Below, piece after piece: positions 17,236-28,298 of a stretch of DNA of 64,000 nucleotides. Positions within the stretch are counted from its first letter, which is position 1, and each line of letters opens with the position of its first letter. A program made the translations under genes and the position numbers. Source of the stretch: DATLWN01 sp963764315. Lineage in GTDB: Bacteria; Pseudomonadota; Zetaproteobacteria; Mariprofundales; Mariprofundaceae. Location: assembly GCA_963764315.1 (NCBI GenBank), contig CAVXSB010000005.1, positions 6,497-70,496 of the forward strand, written 5' to 3'. The notes under the pieces were generated by a model. That model was not told the origin of the DNA. It ran no database searches and saw only the letters and a program-made list of their open reading frames with translations.

Positions 17236-17349
17236 GATAATCCGTCGCCTTTCTCTGTTTCCGGTCAGGCTAGCGTCGCTGGCGCAAACTGGAAGCGATG
17301 AAACGAACCGGATTGTCGAGCGATTTACGTACGAAGGGGGTGATGTTCC

Positions 17350-17565
17350 ATGCCAGGTGTAAGATTACACCAGGATGAGCCGTTCGAGTTGGCGCTGAAG
17401 CGTTTCCGCCGTCAGGTGGAGAAGGCCGGCGTTATTACCGAATGCCGCCGCCGCGAGGCCTACGAGAAGCCCTCGATCCAGGCCAAACGCAAAGAGGCTG
17501 CGGCCCGCAAGCGTTTGAACAAGCGGTTGCGCCGCATCCGTATGCGCGAGCAGAAGAACTACTAA
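17350..17565 (+). CDS. rpsU: 30S ribosomal protein S21
   Basis: 71 residues, the normal length. PFELALKRFRRQVEKAG, then RREAYEKPS and a basic C-terminal tail (KRLRRIRMREQKNY) identify bS21, which assists mRNA binding on the small subunit. AAGGGGGTG lies 8-9 bases before the ATG. First gene of the macromolecular synthesis operon. Confidence 0.97.
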   Translation: MPGVRLHQDEPFELALKRFRRQVEKAGVITECRRREAYEKPSIQAKRKEAAARKRLNKRLRRIRMREQKNY

Positions 17566-17593
17566 GTTCCCTCGCGACATCGCCACGCAGATG

Positions 17594-17621
17594 ATGCCGG
17601 GCGCGTGAGCGTCCGGCATTT
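17594..17621 (+). terminator. Hairpin after rpsU, partial terminator candidate
   Basis: ATGCCGGGCGC (17594-17604) pairs with GCGTCCGGCAT (17609-17619) around GTGA, with one G-U pair, followed by TTTCTGTCT. E. coli has an attenuating terminator at the equivalent place between rpsU and dnaG, which raises S21 output relative to primase. Confidence 0.5.
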
Positions 17622-17663
17622 CTGTCTCCGGCCGGCCGATCGCCGGCCCTCCAGGAGGATCAT

Positions 17664-18110
17664 ATGCTGACACAGCGTATTGCCGACGACATGAAAGAGG
17701 CGATGCGGGCCGGCGACAAGGCGCGCCTGTCGACCATCCGCATGCTTCGCTCCGCCATCAAGGATCGCGAGATCGAGCTCGGGCACAGCCTGGTGGACGA
17801 GGAGGTGCTGGAGGTCCTCGCCAAGCTGATCAAGCAGCGCCGGGAGTCTGCCACCCAGTACGCCGATGCCGGCCGCGCCGATCTGGAACAGCGGGAGGCG
17901 GCGGAGGCCGAGGTGCTGGCCACCTATCTGCCGGCGCCGCTCGGCGACGAGGCGGTCGAGGGCCTGATCGGCGAGGCGATCGGGGAAACCGCGGCCAGTG
18001 GCCTGCGCGATATGGGCAAGGTCATGGCCTGGCTGCGTCCGCGCCTGCTGGGTCGTGCCGATATGTCCCAGGTGTCATCGCGGGTGAAGGCGCGCCTGGA
18101 AGGCGCTTGA
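17664..18110 (+). CDS. GatB/YqeY domain protein
   Basis: 148 residues. TQRIADDMKEAMRAGDKARLSTIRML and ATYLPAPLGDEAVEGLI are hallmarks of YqeY. The family is the tail domain of GatB that contacts tRNA in the amidotransferase. The stand-alone form has no fixed function but is often found between rpsU and dnaG, as here. CCAGGAGGATCAT precedes the ATG. A tRNA-linked role is inference from the domain. Confidence 0.92.
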   Translation: MLTQRIADDMKEAMRAGDKARLSTIRMLRSAIKDREIELGHSLVDEEVLEVLAKLIKQRRESATQYADAGRADLEQREAAEAEVLATYLPAPLGDEAVEGLIGEAIGETAASGLRDMGKVMAWLRPRLLGRADMSQVSSRVKARLEGA

Positions 18111-18146
18111 GCTTGCCAAATTCCGCGCCCGGGTCTAACTAATATC

Positions 18147-19853
18147 ATGAGGCGCTTTTCCCCGGTCTTCATCGACGAGGTGGTGTCGCGCAGCGATCTG
18201 GTCGAGATCATCGGCCGCCATGTCGACCTGAAGAAGTCCGGCTCCAACCTGATGGGGCTCTGCCCATTCCACCACGAGAAAAGCCCATCGTTCTCGGTGT
18301 CTCCGGACAAGCAGCTGTATTACTGCTTCGGCTGCGGCAAGGGCGGCGGCGCCATCCAGTTTCTGACCGAACACGATGGCTATTCCTTCCCCGAGGCGAT
18401 CGAGTACCTGGCCGAGAAGGCGGGGATGGAGCTGCCGGGCGAGAGCGAGCAGCGCCCGGAAGAGGAGACGAGGCGGCGCCAGGGACTGGAACTGCTGGCG
18501 AAGACGGCGGCGATCTATGCCAAGCAGCTGGATACGCCGCAGGGGAAAGGGGCCCGCGATTATCTTGTCCGGCGCGGCCTGCCGGAGGCGATCGTCCGGG
18601 ATTATCAGCTGGGCTTCGCCCCGCCCGGCTACGGCTTCATGCAGCGCATGCTGGGTGGGGATCACCAGGCCATGGCGCTGCTGGAAACGGCCGGGATGGT
18701 GTTCAAGAACGACCACGGTGGCTATGGCGACCGCTTCCGCGACAGGGTCATGTTCCCGATCCGCGACCGGCGCGGCCATATCGTCGGCTTCGGCGGCCGG
18801 GTGATGGGTGAGGGCGAGCCGAAGTATTTGAACTCGCCGGAGACGCCGTTCTTTCACAAGTCCGACCTGCTGTACGGCCTGTCCGAACACCGCGACGCCA
18901 TCCGTCGCCGCAAGCAACTGGTCGTCGTCGAGGGCTATATGGACGTGCTGGCCATGGCCGCCCACGGGCTGCCCATCGGCCTGGCGCCGCTGGGTACCGC
19001 CATCGGCGAGCGGCAGGTGCGCGACATCCTGCGCCTGCACCCCGAGCCGGTGTTCTGCTTCGATGGCGACCGCGCCGGCCGCCAGGCCGCCTGGCGGGCG
19101 CTGGAGCAGATGCTGCCCGGGCTGAAGGCGGAACATGCGCCACGCTTTCTCTACCTGCCCGAGGGAGAGGATCCGGACTCTCTGCTGGCCAAGGAAGGTC
19201 CGGAGGCCTTCGACAGGCGCTTGCGCGAGGAGGCTCGCCCGGTGCTCGATACCTGGCTGCTCGGCCTGAAAACACTGGCCGGGCAAGGGGTGGAGGGGCG
19301 AGCGCGCATGGCCAAGAAGGCCGACCAGATGCTGGGCGCCATGCAGGACGATTACCTGAAGCAGGCCTGGCGGCAGGAGGCGGAGAAGGCCTCTGGCCTA
19401 AGTCTGGCGAAGGGCGCTAGGCAGCCCCGAAGGACAACGCCTGCGAGTTCCGTGCGGGCGCCGGCCGTGACGCTGGCCGAACAATTCATGGCGGCGTTGT
19501 TGCAGCAACCGGAACGACTATCCAAGCTTACAAGCGACGATTTGTGCTTTATACTTGACGACGAACGGTCCCATGAGGTATACACGCGCGCTTTTCGTAT
19601 TGGTAACGAGCGGCCGCTTTCCGGCAACGAGTTGTTGAGACTTTTGATGCAGGAGCATCCCGATGATCCGCGTCTTCCCCGCTGGGCCAATCAGCCGGCG
19701 GTGGATGAGGCGGCGTTCGATGCCCTGCTGGTGGCCATGAGGGCCGAATCCATCCGCAAACGATTGCATGAGCATCGGCACGAGATGGGCCTGGAAGAGA
19801 CAATGCGCCTGAAGCGACAGCTGCAGGCGCTGAATGAGCAACGTAGGGGTTAG
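18147..19853 (+). CDS. dnaG: DNA primase
   Basis: 568 residues. The N-terminal CHC2 zinc ribbon is seen in LCPFHHEKSPSF and YYCFGCGKGGG (about residues 38-65). The catalytic core follows with KYLNSPETPFFHKSDLLYGL and the TOPRIM motif VVVEGYMDVLAMAAHG plus CFDGDRAG. The C-terminal third is the DnaB-binding helicase-interaction domain. It makes RNA primers for replication. The Shine-Dalgarno site is weak, as is usual for this low-expressed gene. Its end overlaps the region upstream of rpoD; only one base separates the two genes. Confidence 0.97.
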   Translation: MRRFSPVFIDEVVSRSDLVEIIGRHVDLKKSGSNLMGLCPFHHEKSPSFSVSPDKQLYYCFGCGKGGGAIQFLTEHDGYSFPEAIEYLAEKAGMELPGESEQRPEEETRRRQGLELLAKTAAIYAKQLDTPQGKGARDYLVRRGLPEAIVRDYQLGFAPPGYGFMQRMLGGDHQAMALLETAGMVFKNDHGGYGDRFRDRVMFPIRDRRGHIVGFGGRVMGEGEPKYLNSPETPFFHKSDLLYGLSEHRDAIRRRKQLVVVEGYMDVLAMAAHGLPIGLAPLGTAIGERQVRDILRLHPEPVFCFDGDRAGRQAAWRALEQMLPGLKAEHAPRFLYLPEGEDPDSLLAKEGPEAFDRRLREEARPVLDTWLLGLKTLAGQGVEGRARMAKKADQMLGAMQDDYLKQAWRQEAEKASGLSLAKGARQPRRTTPASSVRAPAVTLAEQFMAALLQQPERLSKLTSDDLCFILDDERSHEVYTRAFRIGNERPLSGNELLRLLMQEHPDDPRLPRWANQPAVDEAAFDALLVAMRAESIRKRLHEHRHEMGLEETMRLKRQLQALNEQRRG

Positions 19854-19854
19854 C

Positions 19855-21837
<1,983 letters not shown>

Positions 21838-21858
21838 GCAAGTCTGGACTTAGGTAAG

Positions 21859-21885
21859 GCGGCGCCTCCGGGCGCCGCTTTTTTT
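21859..21885 (+). terminator. Intrinsic terminator after rpoD
   Basis: GCGGCGCC (21859-21866), loop TCCG, GGCGCCGC (21871-21878), then seven Ts. It is a textbook rho-independent terminator 22 bases after the rpoD stop. Confidence 0.95.
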
Positions 21886-22000
21886 GTGCATCGCACGGCG
21901 ATCAGTTCAATGATCAGAGCTGGCAGTAGAACCAAAAGAACCGTGCCTGTTGGCAGTCCGGCTAATTGACAATGGCACCGCTTGTTGGCACCATAGCCCT

Positions 22001-22255
22001 GTGAAGCGTAAGCATCAAAAAACGCTGGAACTGATCTTCAAACGACCAGCAAGTGGGAACGTCCAGTGGCGAGATGTCGTTGCGCTTTTGACGGCGCTCG
22101 GTGCGGAAATAGAGGAGGCTGAAGGCTCCCGTGTCCTGATCATCCTGAATGACAAGGTGATGATTCAACACAGGCCCCACCCCTCGCCGTCAATGGACAA
22201 AGGCGCGGTGGCCAGCATGCGCGAATTCCTTGCCATGTGCGGCTATCGATCATAG
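22001..22255 (+). CDS. hicA: HicA-family type II toxin
   Basis: 84 residues from GTG 22001; no earlier start fits the family. KRKHQKTLELIFKRPASGN, DVVALLTALGAEIEE and HRPHPSPSMDKGAVASMREF match the HicA subgroup with the HRPHPSP motif. HicA toxins are small dsRBD-fold mRNA endoribonucleases. The usual GSHH catalytic histidine position reads EGSRVLII here, as in other members of this subgroup, so catalysis may differ. hicB follows after 10 bases. Base use is less GC-rich than in neighbouring housekeeping genes, fitting acquired DNA. Confidence 0.85.
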   Translation: MKRKHQKTLELIFKRPASGNVQWRDVVALLTALGAEIEEAEGSRVLIILNDKVMIQHRPHPSPSMDKGAVASMREFLAMCGYRS

Positions 22256-22265
22256 GAGCATCGGT

Positions 22266-22592
22266 ATGCACTCGATGACATATAAGGGCTACGTGGCGAC
22301 CATTGAGTTTGATCCGGAGATTCGGTCCTTTCATGGACAGGTGATCAATGCCAATTCGATCATCACCTTCTATGGTTCCTCCGTGGATGAACTGGAAACC
22401 GAGTTTGCCAAGTCAATGGATGCCTATTTCGGGCATTGCAAGAAGACGGGCAAGCGCCCGGACAAACCGTATTCCGGTCGCCTTAATTTGCGGGCCTCTC
22501 CAGAGTTGCATGCCCGTCTGGCAGTTGCAGCAGCCAACGAGGGAAAAAGTCTCAATGAGTGGGCGATGGAACACCTGGAACACGCCGCGTAA
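22266..22592 (+). CDS. hicB: HicB-family antitoxin
   Basis: 108 residues from ATG 22266, with AGGAG 8 bases upstream. The N-terminal half (YKGYVATIEFDPEIRSFHGQV, then ITFYGSSVDELETEFAKSMD) is the RNase H-like HicB fold that blocks the toxin. The C-terminal segment (SGRLNLRASPELHARLAVAA, SLNEWAMEHLE) is a ribbon-helix-helix DNA-binding domain that should repress the operon. Two direct TGTTGGCA repeats (21948 and 21983) before hicA are possible operator parts. The dispersed repeat copy B begins about 35 bases downstream. Confidence 0.88.
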   Translation: MHSMTYKGYVATIEFDPEIRSFHGQVINANSIITFYGSSVDELETEFAKSMDAYFGHCKKTGKRPDKPYSGRLNLRASPELHARLAVAAANEGKSLNEWAMEHLEHAA

Positions 22593-22628
22593 GCGGGTTG
22601 GCTTCAACCTAATTTTGCAAATAGCCGA

Positions 22629-22780
22629 ACAAAAGAAGGCTGCCCGCAAGGCCGGCGCGTCTCCCGCCTGGCCGGGCCGCGAACGGGCGCAAAATAGAGC
22701 ACGGATTTTGCGCTGATCCGTTCGCTTTCCCCGGCCAGGCGGCGCTGCGGCAGGCGGGGTGGAAGCGCCCTTCATCTTCT
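22629..22780 (+). repeat. Dispersed repeat, copy B (about 150 bp)
   Basis: Same element and orientation as 5141-5284, with a 30-base identical core at 22663-22692. The loop between GGGCGCAA and TTGCGC is longer here (15-16 bases against 5-6). It lies directly after hicB and ends in GGCAGGCGGGGTGGAAG. The gap 22593-22905 contains no gene-like frame; besides the repeat it has a purine-rich AAGAAAGAACAGAAAGG tract and a small hairpin. Confidence 0.75.
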
Positions 22781-22880
22781 TCCCTCTTGCATACTCCGCG
22801 TCCTCTGTGGTGCAGCAGATACCCGTGCCGATTTGTGGGCACGCAAGAAAGAACAGAAAGGTTCATGGATTCCGGTATTC

Positions 22881-22900
22881 ACGCCGCGCTATTGCGGCGT
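22881..22900. terminator. Hairpin at the end of the YmdB-like gene
   Basis: ACGCCGC (22881-22887) and GCGGCGT (22894-22900) are perfect complements, 5 bases beyond the stop of the minus-strand gene. T-rich sequence lies only on the plus side (GTTTGCT), so it is a weak or bidirectional terminator. Confidence 0.45.
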
Positions 22901-22905
22901 GTTTG

Positions 22906-23703
22906 CTATTCGGCGGGCGGGATGTGCAGGCGGCGGATGCGGGTGGCCTTGCGGGTGCCGCTGTCCACCGACACCACGGTGGCATGGATGCTGGCGCCGC
23001 GCTCGACGGCCTCGAAGCGCTGGGGCAGGCGCTCGACCATACGTTTCAGCGCACTCTCCACGCGCATGCCGATGATCGACTGGTAGCAACCGGTCATGCC
23101 GATATCGCTCTGGTAAGCGGTACCCTTGGGGCGGATGGCCTCGTCGCAGGTCGGCACATGCGTGTGCGTGCCGTAGACGAAGGAGGCCCGCCCGTCGAGA
23201 TGCCAGCCCATGCCCATTTTCTCGCTGGTGGCCTCGGCGTGCATGTCCACGATGATGGCGCTGACATCCTTGGGCACCTCCGCCATGGCGCGGTCGATGG
23301 CGGCGAACGGGCAGTCCCATGTCCCCATGAACACCTGACCGATGACATTGAGTACGGCGATGCGGTGGCCGGCCGCCGTCTCCTGGATGGTCATACCGCG
23401 GCCCGGGGCGTGGGCCGAAAAGTTCAGCGGCCGGATGCAGCGCTCCTCCTCTTCGATGTAGGACATGAACTCGCGCTGGTCCCAGCAGTGGTTGCCGTTG
23501 GTCAGCACATGCACGCCGAGACGGAACATTTCCTCCGCCGTTTTGGCCGTGGTGCCGAAGCCGGCGGCCAGGTTCTCGCCATTGGCGATGACGAAGTCGA
23601 TGCTGTGTTCGTCGATCAGGCGCGGCAGGTGGTCGTCCAGCGCCCGGCGCCCGGCTCTGCCGATGATGTCGCCGATGACAAGGATGTTCAGGATGTCGGA
23701 CAT
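22906..23703 (-). CDS. YmdB/TIGR00282 family metallophosphoesterase
   Basis: 265 residues from ATG 23703 (GAGG 8 bases upstream). The di-metal site is complete: ILVIGDIIGRAGRRAL, ANGENLAAGFG, LTNGNHCWDQRE, VDMHAEATSEK and YGTHTHVPTCDE. YmdB proteins hydrolyse 2',3'-cyclic nucleotides and affect biofilm and motility decisions in Bacillus. This family is common in Firmicutes but also found in proteobacteria. The start overlaps the cyclo-ligase gene by 16 bases, so the two form one unit. Confidence 0.9.
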   Translation of the reverse strand: MSDILNILVIGDIIGRAGRRALDDHLPRLIDEHSIDFVIANGENLAAGFGTTAKTAEEMFRLGVHVLTNGNHCWDQREFMSYIEEEERCIRPLNFSAHAPGRGMTIQETAAGHRIAVLNVIGQVFMGTWDCPFAAIDRAMAEVPKDVSAIIVDMHAEATSEKMGMGWHLDGRASFVYGTHTHVPTCDEAIRPKGTAYQSDIGMTGCYQSIIGMRVESALKRMVERLPQRFEAVERGASIHATVVSVDSGTRKATRIRRLHIPPAE

Positions 23704-24263
23704 GCGATGACCTCGCGTTCGGTTAGGATCAGTTGGAGCGGTATATCGTGGCTCTCGACCGGCAGGGTCGGCCATTCCTGGCAGGCATAGGCCAGGCCGA
23801 CGAGGAGATCGACCTGATCGCGGTGCTCGCCAAGCCATCGGTCGAAACAACCCAGGCCCATGCCCAGGCGGTTGCCCAGGCGGTCGAAGCCGGTCATCGG
23901 GCAGATGAGCGCCATCGGGCGGTCGTCGGGTGTCCAGGGCTCCCCGGCCTGGGGCTCCATGACGCCGAAGCGGCCGCGCGCCCAGGTGCTGTCCGGGCCG
24001 ATGCGCAACCATTCCATGTGATCTGCATGCGGCGTGTGCGGGGCGTAGATGGCCCGGGCAGGATCGCCGTCCAGCACCATGCCGGTATCGACTTCATCGT
24101 TCATGGCGCGGTAGGTCAGGACATGGCGGATGCCGTATCGGTCGAGTTGGTCGTACAGGCTACGCTGGATGGTGGCGGAAAAGCGTTGGCGATCTTCACT
24201 GGAGAGGCTGCGGCGCCGGGCCAGCAATTGTTCGCGAATCTTGGATTTTTCGATGTCGGACAC
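23688..24263 (-). CDS. 5-formyltetrahydrofolate cyclo-ligase
   Basis: 191 residues. KIREQLLARRRSLSSED starts the family core, and the nucleotide-binding segment GNRLGMGLGCFDRWL is close to the usual GxRLGxGxGYYDR. It converts 5-formyl-THF to 5,10-methenyl-THF using ATP. In gammaproteobacteria this gene (ygfA) follows the 6S RNA gene, as it does here. In E. coli the ssrS-ygfA transcript links it to stationary phase; a similar read-through is likely. Confidence 0.92.
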   Translation of the reverse strand: MSDIEKSKIREQLLARRRSLSSEDRQRFSATIQRSLYDQLDRYGIRHVLTYRAMNDEVDTGMVLDGDPARAIYAPHTPHADHMEWLRIGPDSTWARGRFGVMEPQAGEPWTPDDRPMALICPMTGFDRLGNRLGMGLGCFDRWLGEHRDQVDLLVGLAYACQEWPTLPVESHDIPLQLILTEREVIACPTS

Positions 24264-24297
24264 GATTGCCCTTTATAGCCGGAATAGGTCCGGAAGG

Positions 24298-24459
24298 AAG
24301 GGCGCCCCCGCGCTGCCGTTGACGGCACGCTGTTGTCGAACCCTCTTCTCAGAGGTGGGCGCCGCACACCGACGTCAGGTATCCCGGAAGGGACGCGCAC
24401 GGCCGGTGTAGTAAGGCTCCCATTCGACAGATATCGGCTCAGGCAACGCGGTGCCAGGC
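24298..24459 (-). ncRNA. ssrS: 6S RNA
   Basis: The region between zapA and the cyclo-ligase gene, read on the minus strand, contains CCTGAGCCGATAT near its 5' end, the hallmark of proteobacterial 6S RNA, followed by GGGAGCC. The 5' strand CGCGTTGCC pairs with 3' GGCAGCGCG to close the molecule. Internal stems include CACCGG/CGGTGT. 6S RNA mimics an open promoter and sequesters sigma-70 polymerase in stationary phase. Gene order matches E. coli zapA-ssrS-ygfA. Ends are approximate to about 10 bases. Confidence 0.88.
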
Positions 24460-24461
24460 GA

Positions 24462-24755
24462 TCAGCGCAGGGGCGCTTTTGCTAAACCTTCTGCCATTGA
24501 TACTACATGATCCAGTTCGGAGAGCAAGCCGTCGATGCCTGCGATTTGCCCGTGTTCCTTCTGCAGAAGCTCGCCTGCCAGGTTCAATGCCACGAGGGCC
24601 AGCAGGCGGTCGGAGGCCACCGCTGCACCCATATGGCGGAGTTCATCAACCCGGGATTGCACGAGCTCGGCAGCGGCCCGCACCTGCTCCGGCTCGTCGT
24701 CGGTGCGGATGGTGAAGCTGCGGCCCATCAGGCTGACTTCGACGGTATGACTCAT
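24462..24755 (-). CDS. zapA: Cell division protein ZapA
   Basis: 97 residues. SHTVEVSLMGRSFTIRTDDEPEQVRAA is the beta-strand N-terminal domain, and the remainder is a coiled coil (LLALVALNLAGELLQKE). ZapA cross-links FtsZ filaments at mid-cell. It overlaps the ZapB-like gene by 4 bases (ATGA), and 6S RNA follows directly. Confidence 0.95.
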   Translation of the reverse strand: MSHTVEVSLMGRSFTIRTDDEPEQVRAAAELVQSRVDELRHMGAAVASDRLLALVALNLAGELLQKEHGQIAGIDGLLSELDHVVSMAEGLAKAPLR

Positions 24756-25051
24756 GGCGTATCCTGATCGGCCTGGCTCATCAGCTCGTCGAGCTTCTCC
24801 ATGGCGTGCTCCACACGAGCCTTGGCCTCCAGTCGGTCGTTCTGCAGCGTATGGATTTCATTCTCCAGGTTCTGCACCTGATCGCGGCGCTTGCGCAGCT
24901 CGCCCTCGGCCAGGCGAATGACCTCGCGCATGCGCTGGTTCTCGGCCATCAGCCGCTCCATGGCGCGGCGGATTTCCGACAGCGCCTCGTTCAGTTGGCC
25001 AATGCGCTGGGAAAAGGCCTCATGGTTGGAATCCGGCTGCATGCAAGGCAT
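24752..25051 (-). CDS. ZapB-like coiled-coil protein (TIGR02449 type)
   Basis: About 99 residues. Nearly all of it is heptad-rich: RIGQLNEALSEIRRAMERLM, then RMREVIRLAEGEL and NLENEIHTLQNDRLEAK. The short protein encoded just before zapA in many gammaproteobacteria has this look and is assumed to work in cell division. The start is uncertain: ATG at 25051 is preferred (GAGAGG about 13 bases upstream), ATG 25042 and TTG 25078 are alternatives. The 4-base overlap with zapA indicates coupling. Confidence 0.8.
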   Translation of the reverse strand: MPCMQPDSNHEAFSQRIGQLNEALSEIRRAMERLMAENQRMREVIRLAEGELRKRRDQVQNLENEIHTLQNDRLEAKARVEHAMEKLDELMSQADQDTP

Positions 25052-25087
25052 TGAAGCACCGCGCCTCTCGGGGGTCAACAGCCCGCG

Positions 25088-25846
25088 TTACGGATTGATG
25101 GCCGATTCCAGATGGGCCAGGGCGGGGAACCAGCGGATGATCCAGGCGGCGATGATGCTGAAGCTGCCGAAGAAGATCAGCAGGCCGACGGCGAACAGCA
25201 GGATGCCCGACAGAATCTCGACCTTGTGCAGGTGCCGGCGGAAGCGTTTGGCCCAGCGCAGGAAGGCGCCGGTGGCAAAGGCGGCGAGCAGGAAGGGGAT
25301 GGCCAGGCCTGCGGAGTAGGCGGCCAGCAGGGTGACGCCGCGCCCCAGGCCGTTCTGGGCGCTGGCCAGCGCCAGGATGGCCCCCAGGATGGGTCCGACG
25401 CAGGGGGTCCAGCCGAAGGCGAAGGCGGCGCCGAGCAGGGCGGCGCCGAAGCCGTGGCCCGGCTTGATCTTGGATGTATCCAGGCGGGCTTCCATCAGCA
25501 GGAAGGGGATGCGGATCAGGCCCATGTAATGCAGGCCGAAGACCATGATGACGACGCCGGCGACCTTGGCGAGCATGGCCATGTGGACCAGCAGCCAGGC
25601 GCCGAGGAAGGAGGCGGAGGCACCGAGGGCGATGAAGATGGCGCTGAAGCCGAATACGAACCACAGGGACTGCGCCAGCACATGCCTGCGGGTATGTCCC
25701 TGTTCCTGCAGCTCATCGTTCTGCAGCGCATCGACGGATACGCCGCTGATGTAGGAAAGGTAGGCGGGAACCAGCGGCAGCACGCAGGGGGAGAGGAAGG
25801 AAAGCAATCCGGCCAGCAGGGCTCCGGCAAAGGTGACATCAATCAT
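25088..25846 (-). CDS. CcdA-type thiol-disulfide transmembrane protein (cytochrome c biogenesis)
   Basis: 252 residues with six membrane helices. Two cysteines sit in the family motifs LLSFLSPCVLPLVPAYLSY (helix 1) and FAFGWTPCVGPILGAIL (helix 4). CcdA passes reducing equivalents from cytoplasmic thioredoxin to periplasmic thiols, for haem attachment to apocytochromes or for thiol repair. A c-type cytochrome is encoded at 46.4 kb, consistent with a need for it. It starts 36 bases after cutA on the same strand; in E. coli cutA is next to dsbD, a CcdA-domain protein, so the pairing is conserved. Confidence 0.9.
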   Translation of the reverse strand: MIDVTFAGALLAGLLSFLSPCVLPLVPAYLSYISGVSVDALQNDELQEQGHTRRHVLAQSLWFVFGFSAIFIALGASASFLGAWLLVHMAMLAKVAGVVIMVFGLHYMGLIRIPFLLMEARLDTSKIKPGHGFGAALLGAAFAFGWTPCVGPILGAILALASAQNGLGRGVTLLAAYSAGLAIPFLLAAFATGAFLRWAKRFRRHLHKVEILSGILLFAVGLLIFFGSFSIIAAWIIRWFPALAHLESAINP

Positions 25847-25882
25847 GATCGAGGCTCCATACGATGGGGGGATGGCTGTCGC

Positions 25883-26218
25883 TTACGTCCGCGGATCCGG
25901 ATCCGAGACCTCCCCGGCGACCCACGCGGCATAGGCGTCCGAGGCCGATGCGTCGAGCCGGACGATCTCGGCCAGCGCGTAAGGGTGATGGCGGGCAATC
26001 CATTGCATGACCTCTTCGGCCCGGGTGGGGGCGGTCTTGATCTGGATCAGGAACTCGCTGGCTTCCTCCACCTTCCCCTGCCAGCGATAGCACGAACGCA
26101 TGCCGGGCAGCATCTGCACGCAGGCTGCCAGATGTTGTTCGACAAGAGAACGGGCAAGATGTCGGGCCTTTTGCTCATCGTCGAGCGTGGTCATGATCAG
26201 GCAGACGTTTCCGGGCAT
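25883..26218 (-). CDS. cutA: Divalent cation tolerance protein CutA
   Basis: The chain from ATG 26218 (AGGA 8 bases upstream) is 111 residues. CLIMTTLDDEQKARHLARSL, AACVQMLPGMRSCYRWQGKV and HHPYALAEIVRL are conserved CutA1 segments. CutA1 is a PII-like trimer linked to copper tolerance, with an uncertain molecular role. It precedes the ccdA-like gene. Confidence 0.95.
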   Translation of the reverse strand: MPGNVCLIMTTLDDEQKARHLARSLVEQHLAACVQMLPGMRSCYRWQGKVEEASEFLIQIKTAPTRAEEVMQWIARHHPYALAEIVRLDASASDAYAAWVAGEVSDPDPRT

Positions 26219-26324
26219 GTCGCACATCCTACGCCGGATGTGCAGTGTTTACAGCCGGCCCGGATCAACAAACGCTGCGACGGCTGCTAGATTGGGCCAG
26301 ACTTCATGATGGAGGGAAGACGCC

Positions 26325-28274
<1,950 letters not shown>

Positions 28275-28298
28275 GCGGCGGGTAGTCGCTTAGCGGCG

